Below, one piece after another: positions 37,910-45,819 of a stretch of DNA of 64,000 nucleotides (position 1 is the first letter of the stretch; the number at the start of each line of letters is the position of its first letter). Below the pieces are notes generated by a model. The model was not told the DNA's origin. It ran no database searches and saw only the letters and a program-made list of their open reading frames with translations. Location of the stretch: the NCBI RefSeq assembly GCF_900114385.1, contig NZ_FOSW01000007.1:195948-259947 (forward strand). The letters are read 5' to 3'. Origin of the DNA: Geodermatophilus ruber (GTDB lineage: Bacteria > Actinomycetota > Actinomycetes > Mycobacteriales > Geodermatophilaceae). Position numbers and translations under genes: made by a program.

Positions 37910-39019
37910 TCAGTGCTCGTGGACGATGACGCCGCGGATGTTCTTGCCGTCGAGCATGTCCTGGTAGCCCTGGTTGACCTCGTCGAGCGTGTAGGTCCTG
38001 GTCACCAGCTCGTCGAGCTTGAGCTTCCCGGAGCGGTAGAGGCTGATCAGGCGCGGGACGTCGTGCAGCGGGTTGCAGCCGCCGAAGATGCCGCCCTGCA
38101 CGCGCCGCTGGTAGCCGATGAACACGCCGGGGTGCTCGTTCACCCAGCCGTTGCCGACGGCGGTGACGGTGACCTGACCGGCCTTGCCGACCACCTGCAG
38201 GGCGTCGGCGATGACCTCGTCGTGCAGGCTGCCGACGGTGATGATCGCGTGGTCGGCCAGCTCACCCCAGGTCGACTCGACGACGAACTCGTGCGCCTCC
38301 TTGGCCGAGGCGAAGGTGTGGGTGGCGCCGAAGACGGTCGCCATCTCCCGCTTGAACTCCACCGGGTCGACGACGACCACGCGCTCCGCGCCGGCGAGGG
38401 CCGCGCCCTGGACCGCGTTGCTGCCGACGCCACCGGCGCCGTAGATGACCACGGTGTCGCCGGCCTTGACGCCGGCGAGGTGGACCGCGCTGCCCCAGCC
38501 CGTGGGCACACCGCAGCCGACGAGGGCCGCGATCTCGAACGGGATGTCCTCGGGGATCTGGATGACCGAGTACTCGCTCACGACCGCGTACTGGGAGAAG
38601 GTGCCCAGGACGCACAGACCGCCGAAGTCCTCGCCGTTCTGGTGGAAGCGGAAGGTGCCGTCGGGGAACTCGCCGGTGGAGGCGTTCTTGCCCTCGTCGC
38701 AGAGGTTCTGCCGGCCGGTGGAGCAGTAGCGGCACTTGCCGCAGGCGGGGATGAAGGAGCAGACCACGTGGTCGCCGACCTTCACCCGGGTGACGCCGGC
38801 ACCGACGGCGTCGACGATGCCGGCCCCCTCGTGCCCGCCGACCACGGGGAAGCGCATCTGCGCGTCGCCCTTCTGGATGTGGTCGTCGGAGTGGCACATG
38901 CCGGCCGCCATGAACTTGATGCGGACCTCGTTGGCCTTCGGCTCGTCGAGCTCGAGCTCGGTGATCTCCCACGGCCGACCAGGCTCGCGGCAGACCGCGG
39001 CGCGCGTGGTCATGCTCAT
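37910..39019 (-). CDS. NDMA-dependent zinc alcohol dehydrogenase 2 (mycofactocin-associated type)
   Basis: This 369-aa paralogue of the gene at 35241 has zinc motifs AAGMCHSDDH, VVGGHEGAG and CGKCRYCSTGRQNLC and the NAD fold VIYGAGGVGSNAVQG. VGCGVPTGWGSAV and KNIRGVIVHEH are shared with the paralogue. The ATG has an AAGGAG site; the open frame upstream reaches into the regulatory gap and was rejected. It is the first gene of the alcohol/aldehyde oxidation operon, with operator-like boxes about 165-240 bp upstream. Confidence 0.92.
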   Translation of the reverse strand: MSMTTRAAVCREPGRPWEITELELDEPKANEVRIKFMAAGMCHSDDHIQKGDAQMRFPVVGGHEGAGIVDAVGAGVTRVKVGDHVVCSFIPACGKCRYCSTGRQNLCDEGKNASTGEFPDGTFRFHQNGEDFGGLCVLGTFSQYAVVSEYSVIQIPEDIPFEIAALVGCGVPTGWGSAVHLAGVKAGDTVVIYGAGGVGSNAVQGAALAGAERVVVVDPVEFKREMATVFGATHTFASAKEAHEFVVESTWGELADHAIITVGSLHDEVIADALQVVGKAGQVTVTAVGNGWVNEHPGVFIGYQRRVQGGIFGGCNPLHDVPRLISLYRSGKLKLDELVTRTYTLDEVNQGYQDMLDGKNIRGVIVHEH

Positions 39020-39177
39020 ATGGGCTCCTTCCCAGGTACTGGACGTCGGCCGCAGCGGGGTGCTCGGCGGAGGCGCGGGGCCGTCGGGCGCGGGCCCTCG
39101 GGTGCCGACCGCCGGAACTGCTGAGCGCTCTCCCGGCCGCGTCCAATCTGCGGCGGCGGAGGTGGCGCGGACCACAG

Positions 39178-39198
39178 GTCTTCCCCATCACGGAAGAC
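39178..39198. promoter_or_regulatory. Operator-like box GTCTTCC-N7-GGAAGAC (site 2)
   Basis: Perfect 7-bp inverted arms with a 7-bp centre. GGAAGAC begins 173 bp from the dehydrogenase 2 start, almost the same distance as the GGAAGACA elements from both solute-binding protein starts (170 and 173). Confidence 0.5.
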
Positions 39199-39243
39199 GA
39201 CGGCGGAACCGGCTCCCCGCCCGAGCTGTGCACTGCGTCTCCT

Positions 39244-39258
39244 TTCCGGCACGTGGAA
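39244..39258. promoter_or_regulatory. Operator-like box TTCC-N7-GGAA (site 3)
   Basis: TTCCGGCACGTGGAA has the same arm and spacer layout as sites 1 and 2, 63 bp from site 2. Confidence 0.45.
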
Positions 39259-39444
39259 GTGGCACTGCTCCCCCGCCGGTGCGGCTGCTGCACTCGACGT
39301 GCCGACCTGAGCAACCGCTGCCCGGTACCGGTCGGTCGCTGAACCAGCAGTCCCCGCGCCGCCCGGCGCCTCCGCGGAGCCGCCGTCCGGTCCGCGAGCG
39401 AGCCCATCCCCGTGGAAGGACCCATCCCCCGTGAAGGACCGCCA

Positions 39445-40206
39445 GTGATCGACAAGTTCCGCGAGGACGTCCTGTCCGTGGTCGACGCCGTGCCCTCGGG
39501 TGCCTCCATCGCCGTGGGCGGCTTCGGCAGCTCCGGCCGGCCGGACGCGCTGCTCGACGCGCTCTGCGAGCTGGACAAGCGCGACCTGCACGTGATCGTC
39601 AACAACGTCGGCCACGACTTCACCGGCGTCGGGCGGCTGCTGCACGAGGGCCGGCTGCGCCGCGTGACGGCGTCCTTCCCGATCCTGCAGGAGTTCTACG
39701 ACGAGTACTTCGCCGGCCGGGTGGAGCTCGAGCTCATCCCGCAGGGCACCCTCGCCGAGCGGCTGCGGGCCGGTGGCGCCGGCATCCCCGCCTTCTTCAC
39801 GCCCTCCGGCGCGGGCACGATGCTCTCCGACGGCTCCTTCACGCTGCGCTACGCCCCCGACGGCGGCGTCGCCGAGCACGTGCCGGCCAAGGAGACCCGC
39901 CTGATCAACGGCCGCGAGCACGTCCTCGAGGAGGGCATCGTCGCCGACTTCGGGTTCGTCAAGGCGCACAAGGGCGACCGCAAGGGCAACCTGCGGTTCC
40001 GGCTCTCGGCCCGCAACTTCAACCCGATGGCGGGCATGTCGGGGAGGACGACGTTCGCCGAGGTCGAGCACCTCGTCGAGGCCGACGAGCTGCACCCCGA
40101 CGACGTCCACCTGCCCGGCGTGTTCGTGGACGACGTGGTGCTGTCCACCGGCAAGGCCCCCGCCATCGACGACCCCGCCGCCGCGCCGACGAGGAAGGCC
40201 TCCTGA
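39445..40206 (+). CDS. 3-oxoacid CoA-transferase-like, subunit A
   Basis: This 253-aa alpha subunit of a class I CoA transferase has the glycine-rich motif SIAVGGFGSSGRPDALLDAL, then [47 protein letters not shown] and KAHKGDRKGNLRFRLSARNF, all family landmarks. The start chosen is GTG (reading MIDKFRED) with GAAGGA upstream; a GTG 11 codons earlier is possible. It overlaps the B subunit by one base. The pair would move CoA from an acyl-CoA to a free acid, which could be the product of the neighbouring aldehyde dehydrogenase. Confidence 0.92.
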   Translation: MIDKFREDVLSVVDAVPSGASIAVGGFGSSGRPDALLDALCELDKRDLHVIVNNVGHDFTGVGRLLHEGRLRRVTASFPILQEFYDEYFAGRVELELIPQGTLAERLRAGGAGIPAFFTPSGAGTMLSDGSFTLRYAPDGGVAEHVPAKETRLINGREHVLEEGIVADFGFVKAHKGDRKGNLRFRLSARNFNPMAGMSGRTTFAEVEHLVEADELHPDDVHLPGVFVDDVVLSTGKAPAIDDPAAAPTRKAS

Positions 40207-40877
40207 TGACCGGCACCATCCCCGCCCCGGCCCCCGTCGTCGGGCGCACCCGCGAGGGCATCGCCCAGCGGCTCGCCGAGGACCTGCAGGACGGCTACGT
40301 CGTCAACCTCGGGGTCGGCATCCCGCTGCTGGTCCCCCGCTTCCTCCCCGCGGACAAGGAGGTCGTCCTCCACGCGGAGAACGGCGTCCTGGGCATCGGT
40401 GCCGAGGCCGCCCCCGGCCAGGAGGACCCCGACCTCACCGACGCCGGCAAGCAGCCGATCACCCTCATCAGCGGGGCGGCCATCACCGACTCGGCGCTGT
40501 CGTTCGCGATCATCCGCGGCGGCCACCTGGACTGCACCATCCTCGGCGCGCTGCAGGTGTCGGCCTCCGGCGACCTGGCCAACTGGTACGTGCCGGGCAA
40601 GAACCCCGCCGTCGGCGGCGCGATGGACCTCGTCGCCGGCACGCCGCAGGTGTGGGTCGCGATGGAGCACGTCGACCGCACGGGCCGGCCGAAGATCGTG
40701 CCCGAGTGCACGATGCCCCTGACCGGCAAGGGCGTGGTGACCCGGGTCTACACCGACCTCGCCGTCTTCCACGTCGTCGACGGCGCGCTGCGGCTGGTCG
40801 AGTGCGCCCCCGGCGTCACCCCCGAGGACGTCCGCGCGAACACCACCGCCCCCTACACCGAGCACCTGGCCGGCTGA
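40206..40877 (+). CDS. 3-oxoacid CoA-transferase-like, subunit B
   Basis: This 223-aa beta subunit carries the catalytic Glu in VVLHAENGVLGIG near residue 60, preceded by VNLGVGIPLLV and followed by SFAIIRGGHLDCTILGALQV, DLANWYVPGK, GGAMDLVAG and CTMPLTGKGVV. ATG overlaps the stop of subunit A. Length and motif order match bacterial SCOT-type enzymes; the true acid substrate cannot be told from sequence. Confidence 0.94.
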   Translation: MTGTIPAPAPVVGRTREGIAQRLAEDLQDGYVVNLGVGIPLLVPRFLPADKEVVLHAENGVLGIGAEAAPGQEDPDLTDAGKQPITLISGAAITDSALSFAIIRGGHLDCTILGALQVSASGDLANWYVPGKNPAVGGAMDLVAGTPQVWVAMEHVDRTGRPKIVPECTMPLTGKGVVTRVYTDLAVFHVVDGALRLVECAPGVTPEDVRANTTAPYTEHLAG

Positions 40878-40957
40878 CCGGTCCGGTCCCTGGCTCCCGG
40901 GCCCGTACCGCCGTCCGTGCGGTGCGGGCCCGGATCGTGTCGAGACGAGGAGAGAAC

Positions 40958-41863
40958 ATGCAGGACGTCGAGGGCAAGGTCGCCTTCATCACCGGCGGGT
41001 CCAGCGGGATCGGCCGCGGCATCGGGCTGGCCTTCGCCCGGGCCGGCATGACGGTCGTCATCAGCGGCCGCCGCCAGGAGCACGTCGACGAGACGCTCAA
41101 GGAGTTCGCCGACGCGGGCCTGTCCGCCGACGCCGTGCTGCTCGACGTCACCGACCGGGACGCCGTCGAGCGGGCCGCCGAGGAGACCGAGCGGCGGCAC
41201 GGCCGGGTCGACGTGCTGGTCAACAACGCGGGGATCGGGCTCACCGGCCCCGTCATGAAGGCCACGCCGGCGGACTGGGACTGGCTGATCGACGTCAACA
41301 TCAAGGGTGTCGGCCACGGCATCCAGGCGTTCGTGCCGCGGATGCGCGCCCACGGGCAGGGCGGGCACGTCGTCAACACCGCCTCGATGGCCGCGCTCAT
41401 GCCGATCGTCGCGGGCCTGTACTCGATGACCAAGGCGGCCGTCGTGGCGCTGTCGGAGGCGCTGGCCATCGAGCTGGCCCCCGAGGGCATCGGCGTCTCG
41501 GCGTACTGCCCCGGCCCGGTGCACAGCAACATCGCCGGCGCCGTGGCCAACCGGCCCCAGCAGTACGGCGAGAGCGGCTACACCCCGCCGCCGGCGGAGT
41601 TCCTCGAGCGGGCCAAGACCCAGCCCTACATGAGCTACGTCGAGGCCGGCGAGCGGGTGCTGGACGGCGTCCGCCGCAACGACCTGTTCATCCTCACCCA
41701 CCCGGAGTTCAAGGCCGGCGTGCAGGACCGCTTCGACACCACGCTGGCCGCGTTCCCCGACGAGCCGATCAACGAGGAGCGGGCCGCGGCGATCCCGTTC
41801 CTGACCGCGCACCCGGTCTACTCGCCGGAGCGCCGCCTGCCCTCCCCGCGCCTCTCGCGCTGA
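40958..41863 (+). CDS. SDR-family oxidoreductase (CoA-transferase operon)
   Basis: This 301-aa short-chain dehydrogenase has the classical cofactor loop ITGGSSGIGRGIGLAF, LVNNAGIGLTG, NTASMAALMP and catalytic YSMTK near residue 155. The C-terminus is longer than usual (about 60 residues after the fold). A strong GAGGAGA site precedes the ATG, 80 bp after the CoA transferase, so they are probably co-transcribed. The alcohol or ketone substrate is unknown. Confidence 0.92.
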   Translation: MQDVEGKVAFITGGSSGIGRGIGLAFARAGMTVVISGRRQEHVDETLKEFADAGLSADAVLLDVTDRDAVERAAEETERRHGRVDVLVNNAGIGLTGPVMKATPADWDWLIDVNIKGVGHGIQAFVPRMRAHGQGGHVVNTASMAALMPIVAGLYSMTKAAVVALSEALAIELAPEGIGVSAYCPGPVHSNIAGAVANRPQQYGESGYTPPPAEFLERAKTQPYMSYVEAGERVLDGVRRNDLFILTHPEFKAGVQDRFDTTLAAFPDEPINEERAAAIPFLTAHPVYSPERRLPSPRLSR

Positions 41864-41870
41864 CCCCAGC

Positions 41871-41910
41871 CCCGGAGGGGGCAGAAATGGCCATTTCTGC
41901 CCCCTCCGGG
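41871..41910. repeat. Perfect 40-bp palindrome, copy 1
   Basis: Two 20-bp arms meet without a loop; the core CAGAAATGGCCATTTCTG also forms the centre of the palindrome at 42823. It starts 7 bp after the SDR stop, so it can act as a terminator. Paired copies around one gene also look like REP-type or element ends. Confidence 0.85.
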
Positions 41911-41964
41911 CGGCCCTGTGGACGGCGGCAGCGAAGACCGGCCTGATCCGGCCACCCTGCCGCA

Positions 41965-42822
41965 GTGCCTCGCTCACACCTCACCGGAGTCTTCGTCGGC
42001 AGCCGTGCCGTTGCCGACGGCCTCCTCAGCGTCAAGCAGTTGCGCGAGCGCAGCTACCGCCGCCTGGTCCAGGGCGTCTACGCCGATCCCGCGCTGGTGC
42101 TCGACCACCGGCTCAGGTGCCAGGGCGTCGCCCTCCTCCTGCCGCCCGGCACCGCGATCGGCGGACACTCCGCGGCCGCCTGGCACGGCGCGCCCTTCGC
42201 CGGCCCGCACGACCCCGTGACCGTCGTCCGCCCCAGCACCGTGCAGTGGAAGGGACCGCGCGAGGTGCGCGTGCACCGCAGTGACCTCGACGCGACGGAC
42301 GTCGAGTGGCGCGACGACGTCCCGGTGACGTCGGCGGTGCGGACGGCGTGGGACCTGGCCGCGCTGGAGTCGCGGGGCACCGCAGTCGCCGCAATCGACG
42401 CGATGGTCCGGTGCGGAGCGGTCTCGCAGGACGATCTCTCGGCCATGGCGAACGCGGGCGCGGGCCGGTGGGGCGTCGCTCGTGTGCGCAAGGCGGTCCT
42501 GCTCGTCGACCCGCGGGCGGAGTCGGCACCGGAGTCCCGGGTCCGGGTGGCTCTCGTCGTGGCCGACCTGACGCCGGTCCCCCAGTACGAGGTGCGGGTG
42601 GCCGGTGAGTTCGTCGCCCGGGTGGACCTGGCGTTCCCGGAGGCGCGCCTGGCGATCGAGTACGAGGGCGCCCACCACTTCACCGGCGACCAGATCGCCC
42701 GGGACGACGCCCGCCTCGAGCGGCTACGGGCAGCGGGCTGGAGGGTGATCCGACTCAGCGCGAGCGACCTGCGGGACCTGGACGGCGTCGTCGCCCGGGT
42801 CCGCGCCGCACTGGGCCTGTGA
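41965..42822 (+). CDS. DUF559 nuclease-like protein with AbiEi-type N-terminal domain
   Basis: This 285-aa protein starts with an AbiEi-like winged helix region (about 10-60: SVKQLRERSYRRLVQGVYAD), has a middle region seen in type IV antitoxin-like proteins (GGHSAAAWHGAP, VTSAVRTAWDLAALE), and ends in a DUF559/PD-(D/E)XK-like domain (about 190-285) with ESRVRVALVVADL, VDLAFPEARLAIEYEG and WRVIRLSASDL. The Asp and Glu of the nuclease core are present. A single-strand or mismatch nuclease role has been suggested for relatives but is unproven. The GTG start has no obvious ribosome site. The gene sits exactly between two matching palindromes. Confidence 0.82.
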   Translation: MPRSHLTGVFVGSRAVADGLLSVKQLRERSYRRLVQGVYADPALVLDHRLRCQGVALLLPPGTAIGGHSAAAWHGAPFAGPHDPVTVVRPSTVQWKGPREVRVHRSDLDATDVEWRDDVPVTSAVRTAWDLAALESRGTAVAAIDAMVRCGAVSQDDLSAMANAGAGRWGVARVRKAVLLVDPRAESAPESRVRVALVVADLTPVPQYEVRVAGEFVARVDLAFPEARLAIEYEGAHHFTGDQIARDDARLERLRAAGWRVIRLSASDLRDLDGVVARVRAALGL

Positions 42823-42864
42823 CCCGCTGGAGGGCAGAAATGGCCATTTCTGCCCTCCAGCGGG
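42823..42864. repeat. Perfect 42-bp palindrome, copy 2
   Basis: It begins at the base after the DUF559 stop codon and ends 6 bp before the stop of the convergent SDR gene, so it can serve as a bidirectional terminator. Arms of 21 bp share the core CAGAAATGGCCATTTCTG and GAGGG/CCCTC flanks with copy 1 but differ at the outer ends. Confidence 0.85.
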
Positions 42865-42870
42865 GTGGGG

Positions 42871-43803
42871 TCAGGGCAGCGGGGTCTCGTCCAGCGGGAT
42901 GAGCGGCACGGGGCCGGCGAGGTCCTCGGGGTCGGCCGGGAAGTAGGCGAAGTTCTTCGCCCGCGCGCCGCCGTCGACGACCAGGTCGGTGCCGGTGATC
43001 AGCCGCGCGTAGTCCGAGCACAGCCAGGCGACGGCGTGGCCGATGTCGGTCGGCGTCCCGGTGCTGCCCAGCGGCACCAGCGGCGGGCGCTCCCCCGACC
43101 ACCGGGCCGGACGGCGCCACGGCTCGTCGCCGGTGTTCCCCCCGAGGCCGCCGCCCTTCCGGCCGGCGTTGAGCATGTCCACCGGCCGGCCCTGCGCCTG
43201 CAGCTCAGCGACCAGCTCGGGGTTGTCGATCGTCGGCGCGGTCGGGGTGTAGCTGTTGACCCGGATGCCGTACGGCGCGAGGTCCATGGCCGCGGCCCGG
43301 ACGAAGTTGTTCACGCCGCCCTTGTTGAACGCGTAGGCGATGACGCCGGCCGAGCCGTTCCACCCGTTGGACGACGAGATGCAGACGATCGAGCCGCGGA
43401 TGCCGCGCTCGGCCATGGCCCGCCCGACGATCTTGGTGTTGAGGAAGTAGCCGAGGCCGGAGACCTTGATCGAGCGCTCGAAGGTGCCGGCGTCCTCGTC
43501 GAGCACGCCCTTCCCGCCCAGCATGGCGGCGTTGTTGACCAGGATGTCGATCCGGCCCCACTTCTCCAGGACCGCGTCGACGTAGCCCTGCACCGCGGCC
43601 TCGTCGGTGACGTCCCCGGGCGCGGCCATCGCCTCACCGCCGTTGCGCTCGATGCGCGCCATCGCGGCCTTGATGACGTCGTCGCTGACGTCGTTGCAGG
43701 CCACCTTGGCGCCGTACCGGGACAGCGCCAGGGCGATGCCGCTGCCGATGTTGGGGCCGACGCCGGTGACCAGCGCGACCTTCCCCTCCAGGGAGATCTC
43801 CAC
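42871..43803 (-). CDS. SDR-family oxidoreductase (end of the Opp-UGSC2 operon)
   Basis: This 310-aa short-chain dehydrogenase has VTGVGPNIGSGIALAL, LVNNAAMLGGKGV, CISSSNGWNG and the catalytic YAFNK near residue 160. An insertion of about 40 residues (GRPVDMLNAGRKGGGLGGN, then WRRPARWSGERPP) before the cofactor-end motif TGTDLVVDGGA is longer than in ordinary SDRs and may shape the substrate pocket. It lies downstream of two hairpins and so may be expressed by read-through or its own promoter. Confidence 0.9.
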   Translation of the reverse strand: MEISLEGKVALVTGVGPNIGSGIALALSRYGAKVACNDVSDDVIKAAMARIERNGGEAMAAPGDVTDEAAVQGYVDAVLEKWGRIDILVNNAAMLGGKGVLDEDAGTFERSIKVSGLGYFLNTKIVGRAMAERGIRGSIVCISSSNGWNGSAGVIAYAFNKGGVNNFVRAAAMDLAPYGIRVNSYTPTAPTIDNPELVAELQAQGRPVDMLNAGRKGGGLGGNTGDEPWRRPARWSGERPPLVPLGSTGTPTDIGHAVAWLCSDYARLITGTDLVVDGGARAKNFAYFPADPEDLAGPVPLIPLDETPLP

Positions 43804-43876
43804 TCCGTGCTCCGTTTTCGATCGGGCTGCAGCGCGGGCCGCAGCGCGGGATGTCGGGCTGTCGCGGGCACACCGA

Positions 43877-43912
43877 GGACCCGTGGGAAGCCACCGGGCT
43901 CCCCACGGGTCC
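43877..43912 (-). terminator. Hairpin between the 76-aa gene and the SDR gene (second)
   Basis: An 11-bp perfect stem (GGACCCGTGGG / CCCACGGGTCC) lies 70-odd bp before the SDR start. With the next hairpin it could lower SDR expression relative to the upstream genes. Confidence 0.5.
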
Positions 43913-43922
43913 GCGGGGCTCG

Positions 43923-43956
43923 CCGTCCGCGCGGGGGTCGGGACCCGCGCGGACGG
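43923..43956 (-). terminator. Hairpin just after the 76-aa gene
   Basis: A 13-bp perfect stem (CCGTCCGCGCGGG / CCCGCGCGGACGG) with an 8-nt loop starts 4 bp past the stop codon of the small CxxC protein. Confidence 0.6.
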
Positions 43957-43960
43957 ACGG

Positions 43961-44191
43961 TCAGGCCTTGTCGGTCGGGTAGGTCAGCCGGATGCTGTCG
44001 GGCTGCACCCCGAGGACCGGGGCGAGCATCGACTGCATGAGGGGCTTGGGCACCAGGCACTCCTCGCACGCGTCGGGCCCGGCCACGATCGCGACGTCGG
44101 CCGAGTCGCCCTGCACGTCGACGTCGAGCCGGTAGTCGTCGGCCTGCAGCGTCTGCTTGAGCTGCTCGAGCTGAGCCTGATCGATGGTCAC
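43961..44191 (-). CDS. Small CxxC protein of the UGSC2 cassette
   Basis: I do not recognise this 76-aa protein. It starts VTIDQAQLEQLKQTLQADDY (GTG), has a central VAIVAGPDACEECLVPK with two cysteines spaced CxxC near residues 40-43, then MQSMLAPVLGVQPDSIRL. It looks soluble and small, like a carrier, chaperone or metal/thiol-transfer subunit. The GTG overlaps the stop of the 355-aa partner (GTGA), so it is made together with it. No equivalent follows the first cassette. Confidence 0.75.
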   Translation of the reverse strand: MTIDQAQLEQLKQTLQADDYRLDVDVQGDSADVAIVAGPDACEECLVPKPLMQSMLAPVLGVQPDSIRLTYPTDKA

Positions 44192-45255
44192 GGGGAGACC
44201 TCCTGGACTGTGGTCGGCCGGGCGTCGGCCGACCAGCGGACGGGTACGGAGCGGCCGGACCACGAGGCCCAGCCGAAGGGGCGGAAGACCATGGAGATCG
44301 CGGCGTTGGCCGCCCCGGCGACGAGCACCGGGATCTCCGCGGCGGACGGCATCATCGGGAACGCCGCGTCGCCCTCGGCGGGGCCACCGGGCCCGACCTT
44401 GCCGGCGGCCGCGAGCTCCTCGTGGGAGTGCGTGGCGTGCTCGAACAGCCACTGCTGGACGTCGGCCCGGCTGTAGCCGGCGTCGGCCAGGACGTGCGCG
44501 TGCTCGGGTCCCAGCACCAGACCGCCGCTGGAGTGCCGGATGCCCAGGTAGGCGCCGATGCGGGCGAGTGAGTCGGCGAGGTCCTGCAGGACCGCCTCGG
44601 CGCTCTCGGTGTGCCGGTTGTCCACGTACTCGCAGCAGCGGATGAGCATCGCCGAGACCGCGTCGACACCGAGCTCGAGCCCGCCGACGACGCTGAGCGG
44701 CTCCCACGGGGAGAGCTCCTCGTTCTCGCCGACGAGCAACTGCCACCGGCCGGGCACGCCCTGGGTGGCCTGCTCCAGCTGCTGCGGCTTGATGCCGTAG
44801 CCGTTGCGCACGATCAGCCCGATGGCGCGGGCGATGGTGGCGTTCGCGCGGAAACCGGGGCCGAAGACCCCTCCCGCGCAGTTGATGCCCAGGCGCTGGC
44901 GCATCGGCCCGTTGGCCACCAGCAGCGGCGCCGGGCCGCTCGTGGACTGCCACGCCCCGCCGTTGGTGGCCGGCTCGCCGTTGAGGGCGTCCCACGCGGC
45001 GAGGACGACCGGGAAGTACTCGGGCTCGCAGCCGGCCATGATCGCGTTGACCGCGGCCTGGCGCACGGTCACCCGGCGGTTGAGGTGCTCCTGCGCACCG
45101 ATCACCTCGTCGGGATCCCGGTCGGTGGTGGCGAGGAAGGCGTCGAGGTCCTCCCGGGTGGCGGGTACGACCGGCAGGCCGTCGGTCCAGCCCTGCTCGT
45201 AGCAGTACCGGATCGCCTCCCTCGCCGTCCGGACCGGGTCCTCCAGTGCCGTCAT
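44188..45255 (-). CDS. Uncharacterised conserved partner of UGSC protein, copy 2
   Basis: This 355-aa protein is the paralogue of the one at 32147 and of unknown function. The same blocks occur in the same order: WTDGLPVVPATRED, IMAGCEPEYFPVVLAAWDAL, QSTSGPAPLLVANGPMRQRL, FGPGFRANATIARAIGLIVR, ENEELSPWEPL, YVDNRHTESAE and GPEHAHVLADAGYSRADVQ. A strictly conserved GCxPEYFPVV and NGPxRxxLGxN suggest an enzyme or binding site rather than a scaffold. It has ATGA overlap with the UGSC2 gene and GTGA overlap with the 76-aa gene. Confidence 0.8.
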   Translation of the reverse strand: MTALEDPVRTAREAIRYCYEQGWTDGLPVVPATREDLDAFLATTDRDPDEVIGAQEHLNRRVTVRQAAVNAIMAGCEPEYFPVVLAAWDALNGEPATNGGAWQSTSGPAPLLVANGPMRQRLGINCAGGVFGPGFRANATIARAIGLIVRNGYGIKPQQLEQATQGVPGRWQLLVGENEELSPWEPLSVVGGLELGVDAVSAMLIRCCEYVDNRHTESAEAVLQDLADSLARIGAYLGIRHSSGGLVLGPEHAHVLADAGYSRADVQQWLFEHATHSHEELAAAGKVGPGGPAEGDAAFPMMPSAAEIPVLVAGAANAAISMVFRPFGWASWSGRSVPVRWSADARPTTVQEVSP

Positions 45256-45806
45256 GAGGCCACCGCCGCGGCGGGCCGGGTGAGCATGCCGACGATCTCC
45301 GGCAGGGCCGCGACGGCGCGCTCGCGGACCCCCTCGCGGGAGAGGCTGGCCACCGGGTGGGCGGTGGTGACGTACTCGTAGCCCGGCGTGCCCTGCAGGT
45401 TCGCCATGGCGTCGGCGCTGACCCGGAAGGCGTCGCTGCAGATGACCGCGGCCGGGATGCCGGCGGCCTCCAGCTGCAACCCGTCGGCGACGGCCGAGGC
45501 GCTGCAGGACCCGCAGTCCCCGACGCCGACGACCACGACGTCGGTCTCGCCGCGGAACTCCTCGAGCATCTCCGGCGGAGCGGGGTGGACGATGCTGGGC
45601 TTGGTCCGGGTGAGGACGGTGGTCACGCCGTACTCGGACTCCAGGGCTGCTGCCACCTCCTCGAGGAAGTCCGCGGCGTTGCGCTTGGTGTTGACCAGCA
45701 GGCCCAGCCGCAGCCCGTTCAGCTGCGCCGGCCGGCCGGCCAGCGCCGTCCGGCCCCGGTCGTTCCCGGGGGCGCCGACCGTCGGGTCGATGATGCTGTC
45801 GAACAC
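45252..45806 (-). CDS. UGSC-family protein, cysteine form, copy 2
   Basis: This 184-aa paralogue of the protein at 33250 has GVGDCGSCSASAVADGLQLE with Cys98 and Cys101 encoded by ordinary Cys codons. LGLLVNTKRNAADFLEE, PAAVICSDAFRVSADAM and YVTTAHPVASL are shared. It is soluble by appearance. It lies 13 bp after the last importer gene and is coupled to its partner by ATGA, so import and UGSC2 function are expressed together. Confidence 0.85.
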   Translation of the reverse strand: MFDSIIDPTVGAPGNDRGRTALAGRPAQLNGLRLGLLVNTKRNAADFLEEVAAALESEYGVTTVLTRTKPSIVHPAPPEMLEEFRGETDVVVVGVGDCGSCSASAVADGLQLEAAGIPAAVICSDAFRVSADAMANLQGTPGYEYVTTAHPVASLSREGVRERAVAALPEIVGMLTRPAAAVAS

Positions 45807-45819
45807 GTCCCCTCCTCGG

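Larger units (their letters stand above)
39020..39444. promoter_or_regulatory. Divergent regulatory region alcohol dehydrogenase 2 / CoA transferase
   Basis: This 425-bp gap contains no gene. It has two TTCC-N7-GGAA boxes whose centres are 63 bp apart, about six DNA turns. Just before the CoA transferase is a near-tandem repeat of a CATCCCCGTG-AAGGACC unit (39402-39434). Confidence 0.5.
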
